Shown here piece by piece: positions 29,852 to 30,679 of a stretch of DNA of 30,679 nucleotides. The notes under the pieces are model-generated. The model worked only from the letters and a program-made list of their open reading frames with translations, did no database searches and was not told the DNA's origin. Numbering within the stretch: position 1 is the first letter of the stretch; each line of letters begins with the position of its first letter. Source of the stretch: a virus. Location of the stretch: IMG/VR virus record IMGVR_UViG_3300044970_000043, positions 1-30,679 of that record. One strand, written 5' to 3'. Made by a program: the position numbers and the translations under genes.

Positions 29852-29987
29852 TGCTTGCGAAGATAGATTTAGGTATCCCTGCCAAGATCCTAAGAACTGG
29901 GAAGCAACTCAATGTAAGCCTCCTATCTGCACTTCAACTGGAACCTGTCCTGAAGATGTAACTCAACCTGAAAAGGCCAAGCCATGA
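29793..29987 (+). CDS. Cysteine-rich lipoprotein nested at the endolysin end (possible o-spanin)
   Basis: 64 residues from TTG 29793, five bases after GGAGG (29783-29787); ATG 29820 is an alternative with no comparable site. Signal LMLSMCLVASAC with lipidation Cys22, then a cysteine-rich mature part (C30, C41, C46, C52) ending PEDVTQPEKAKP. It overlaps the endolysin by 59 bases and the holin by 4. A short outer-membrane lipoprotein in a lysis cassette suggests an Rz1-type o-spanin, but the extra cysteines are atypical and it is far from the Rz gene. Confidence 0.65.
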   Translation: MDSKTVKNIMLMLSMCLVASACEDRFRYPCQDPKNWEATQCKPPICTSTGTCPEDVTQPEKAKP

Positions 29988-30385
29988 TTTTAAAAGCTAC
30001 AGAAGAACAACTTAACGCACTGCTTAAATTTGCCATTGGCATTACGTTCTGTGCAATTCTTGGCATGATGGCTACTCTGTCTATGTACTCGGTTGTGTTT
30101 GTTACTCAGCCTATGTCTGGCATGGCTCCAGCAGACAAGCAGTTCTTCCTATTGCTGTCTGATATGAGTAAGTATATTCTTGGTGCTTTGGCAACATTGA
30201 TTGCTGTTAAAGGTAAGGAAGCACTGCCACAGTTTGTGCCGCCTAACTTGAGTAAGCCAGAGCCAGAGCCTCCTAAGCCAGTAGTAACTACGACGGTTAC
30301 CACTGTACGTACAGAAGAAGCTACGGCTGGTTATGGCGGTAAAGCTGCACCAGTTCAACCACCTCATCCGGAGAGACATGAATGA
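29984..30385 (+). CDS. Holin candidate with two membrane segments
   Basis: 133 residues; ATGA overlap upstream. Two membrane segments at about 13-40 (FAIGITFCAILGMMATLSMY) and 58-78 (SKYILGALATLIAVKG) are joined by a short MSGMAPADKQFF loop. A proline/threonine-rich cytoplasmic tail follows (SKPEPEPPKPVVTTTVTTV). The order amphipathic start, ITFCAILG--A--MY, second segment with small residues is typical of class II holins. It would make the lesions that let the endolysin out. Confidence 0.75.
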   Translation: MILKATEEQLNALLKFAIGITFCAILGMMATLSMYSVVFVTQPMSGMAPADKQFFLLLSDMSKYILGALATLIAVKGKEALPQFVPPNLSKPEPEPPKPVVTTTVTTVRTEEATAGYGGKAAPVQPPHPERHE

Positions 30386-30549
30386 AAAAGTTAATTGCAC
30401 TTATTGCGTTTGTTCCTCTGATCCTGTTTGCTGCTGAAACTAAGAAGGTCTGCAATATGCAGAAGGATCGTAAAGGCAAGGAAGTTAAAGTCTGCAAAGA
30501 TGTAAAGGTTCACAAGAAGCTCGACGGTACTAAGGTTCCTCCAAAGTGA
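30382..30549 (+). CDS. Small secreted basic protein in the lysis cassette
   Basis: 55 residues; ATGA overlap with the holin gene and GGAGAG at 30370-30375. A clean signal peptide (KKLIALIAFVPLILFAA) with probable cleavage after FAA leaves a short lysine-rich mature part with two cysteines (VCNMQKD, KVCKDVKVHKKLDG). It may sit in the periplasm, possibly disulfide-linked. I recognise the type from other phages near spanins but know no function. It ends in GTGA with the next start. Confidence 0.65.
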   Translation: MKKLIALIAFVPLILFAAETKKVCNMQKDRKGKEVKVCKDVKVHKKLDGTKVPPK

Positions 30550-30679
30550 ATCCTTGGTTAATCCTTGGTGTAGTGCTAGCAGTTGGTGCTGCTGGAGGTG
30601 CTGGCCTATACCAAGGGCGTGAACTAGGCATGGCTAAAGTTCAGCAGAAATGGGATAAGGAACGTGCTGCTCAAGAGGC
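30546..30679 (+). CDS. Rz-type inner-membrane spanin, N-terminal part (cut by window edge)
   Basis: 44 residues visible from GTG 30546, overlapping the previous stop (GTGA). N-terminal membrane anchor NPWLILGVVLAVGAAGGAGL, then the start of a coiled coil, GRELGMAKVQQKWDKERAAQ. Anchor plus periplasmic coil, after endolysin and holin, is the i-spanin (Rz) layout, which fuses inner and outer membranes at lysis. The rest, and any embedded Rz1, lies beyond the window. Confidence 0.75.
   Translation, partial: MNPWLILGVVLAVGAAGGAGLYQGRELGMAKVQQKWDKERAAQE

Noticed and set aside
1-30679. Evidence for temperate life (integrase, repressor, attachment site)
   Set aside because: None seen on either strand; absence from a window that may be partial does not prove a lytic lifestyle.

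Overview
The window is a compact, fully one-directional stretch of a tailed double-stranded DNA phage. Every gene I can support lies on the + strand, neighbours usually overlap by 1-20 bases, and only one spacer exceeds 100 bases inside the gene array. The large P22-type portal, the P22 gp10-like tail accessory protein and a run of three glycine/alanine-rich ejection-type proteins, with no tape measure, sheath or baseplate gene, point to a short-tailed (podovirus-like) virion. A GH19 endolysin, a holin candidate and an Rz-type inner-membrane spanin indicate a Gram-negative host. A freshwater betaproteobacterial host is my guess from general resemblance and is not shown by the sequence. I see no integrase, repressor, RNA polymerase, DNA polymerase, tRNA or CRISPR in the window, so lifestyle cannot be settled here.

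Layout. (1) 1-3391, replication and nuclease genes: the tail end of an unknown gene, a DUF1376/replication-O-like protein, a primase-type CHC2 zinc finger without a catalytic domain, a small conserved protein, a DnaB/RecA-fold helicase, and a VRR-NUC nuclease. (2) 3392-6007, small accessory genes: a promoter-like spacer, two cysteine-rich zinc-binding candidates, a Ref-like HNH nuclease, three small lysine-rich basic proteins and a cysteine-rich protein that resembles a high-potential iron-sulfur protein. (3) 6007-8809, cargo block: a CatB-like hexapeptide acetyltransferase, a SAM methyltransferase, a glycosyltransferase and a protein with a PARP/ADP-ribosyltransferase-like motif set. (4) 8839-16356, packaging and head: small and large terminase, portal, scaffold, SU10/DUF5309-type major capsid protein followed by a good intrinsic terminator, a second glycosyltransferase and a head-tail adaptor. 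(5) 16360-20644, tail and virion surface: includes a protein made of nine 20-residue repeats followed by tryptophans at an exact 10-residue period. (6) 20637-25254, ejection-type internal proteins. (7) 25262-28173, an array of fibre/tip proteins with shared and duplicated modules. (8) 28177 to the end, a tightly nested lysis cassette.

The most unusual points are: a lysis-region gene whose only plausible start is ATT behind a good Shine-Dalgarno; the free-standing ADP-ribosyltransferase-like protein upstream of the terminase, in AT-rich DNA; the acetyltransferase/methyltransferase/glycosyltransferase trio with a second glycosyltransferase inside the head operon; the 20/10-residue repeat protein; and the modular fibre genes. 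All family names rest on motif recognition by eye; no database search was run.
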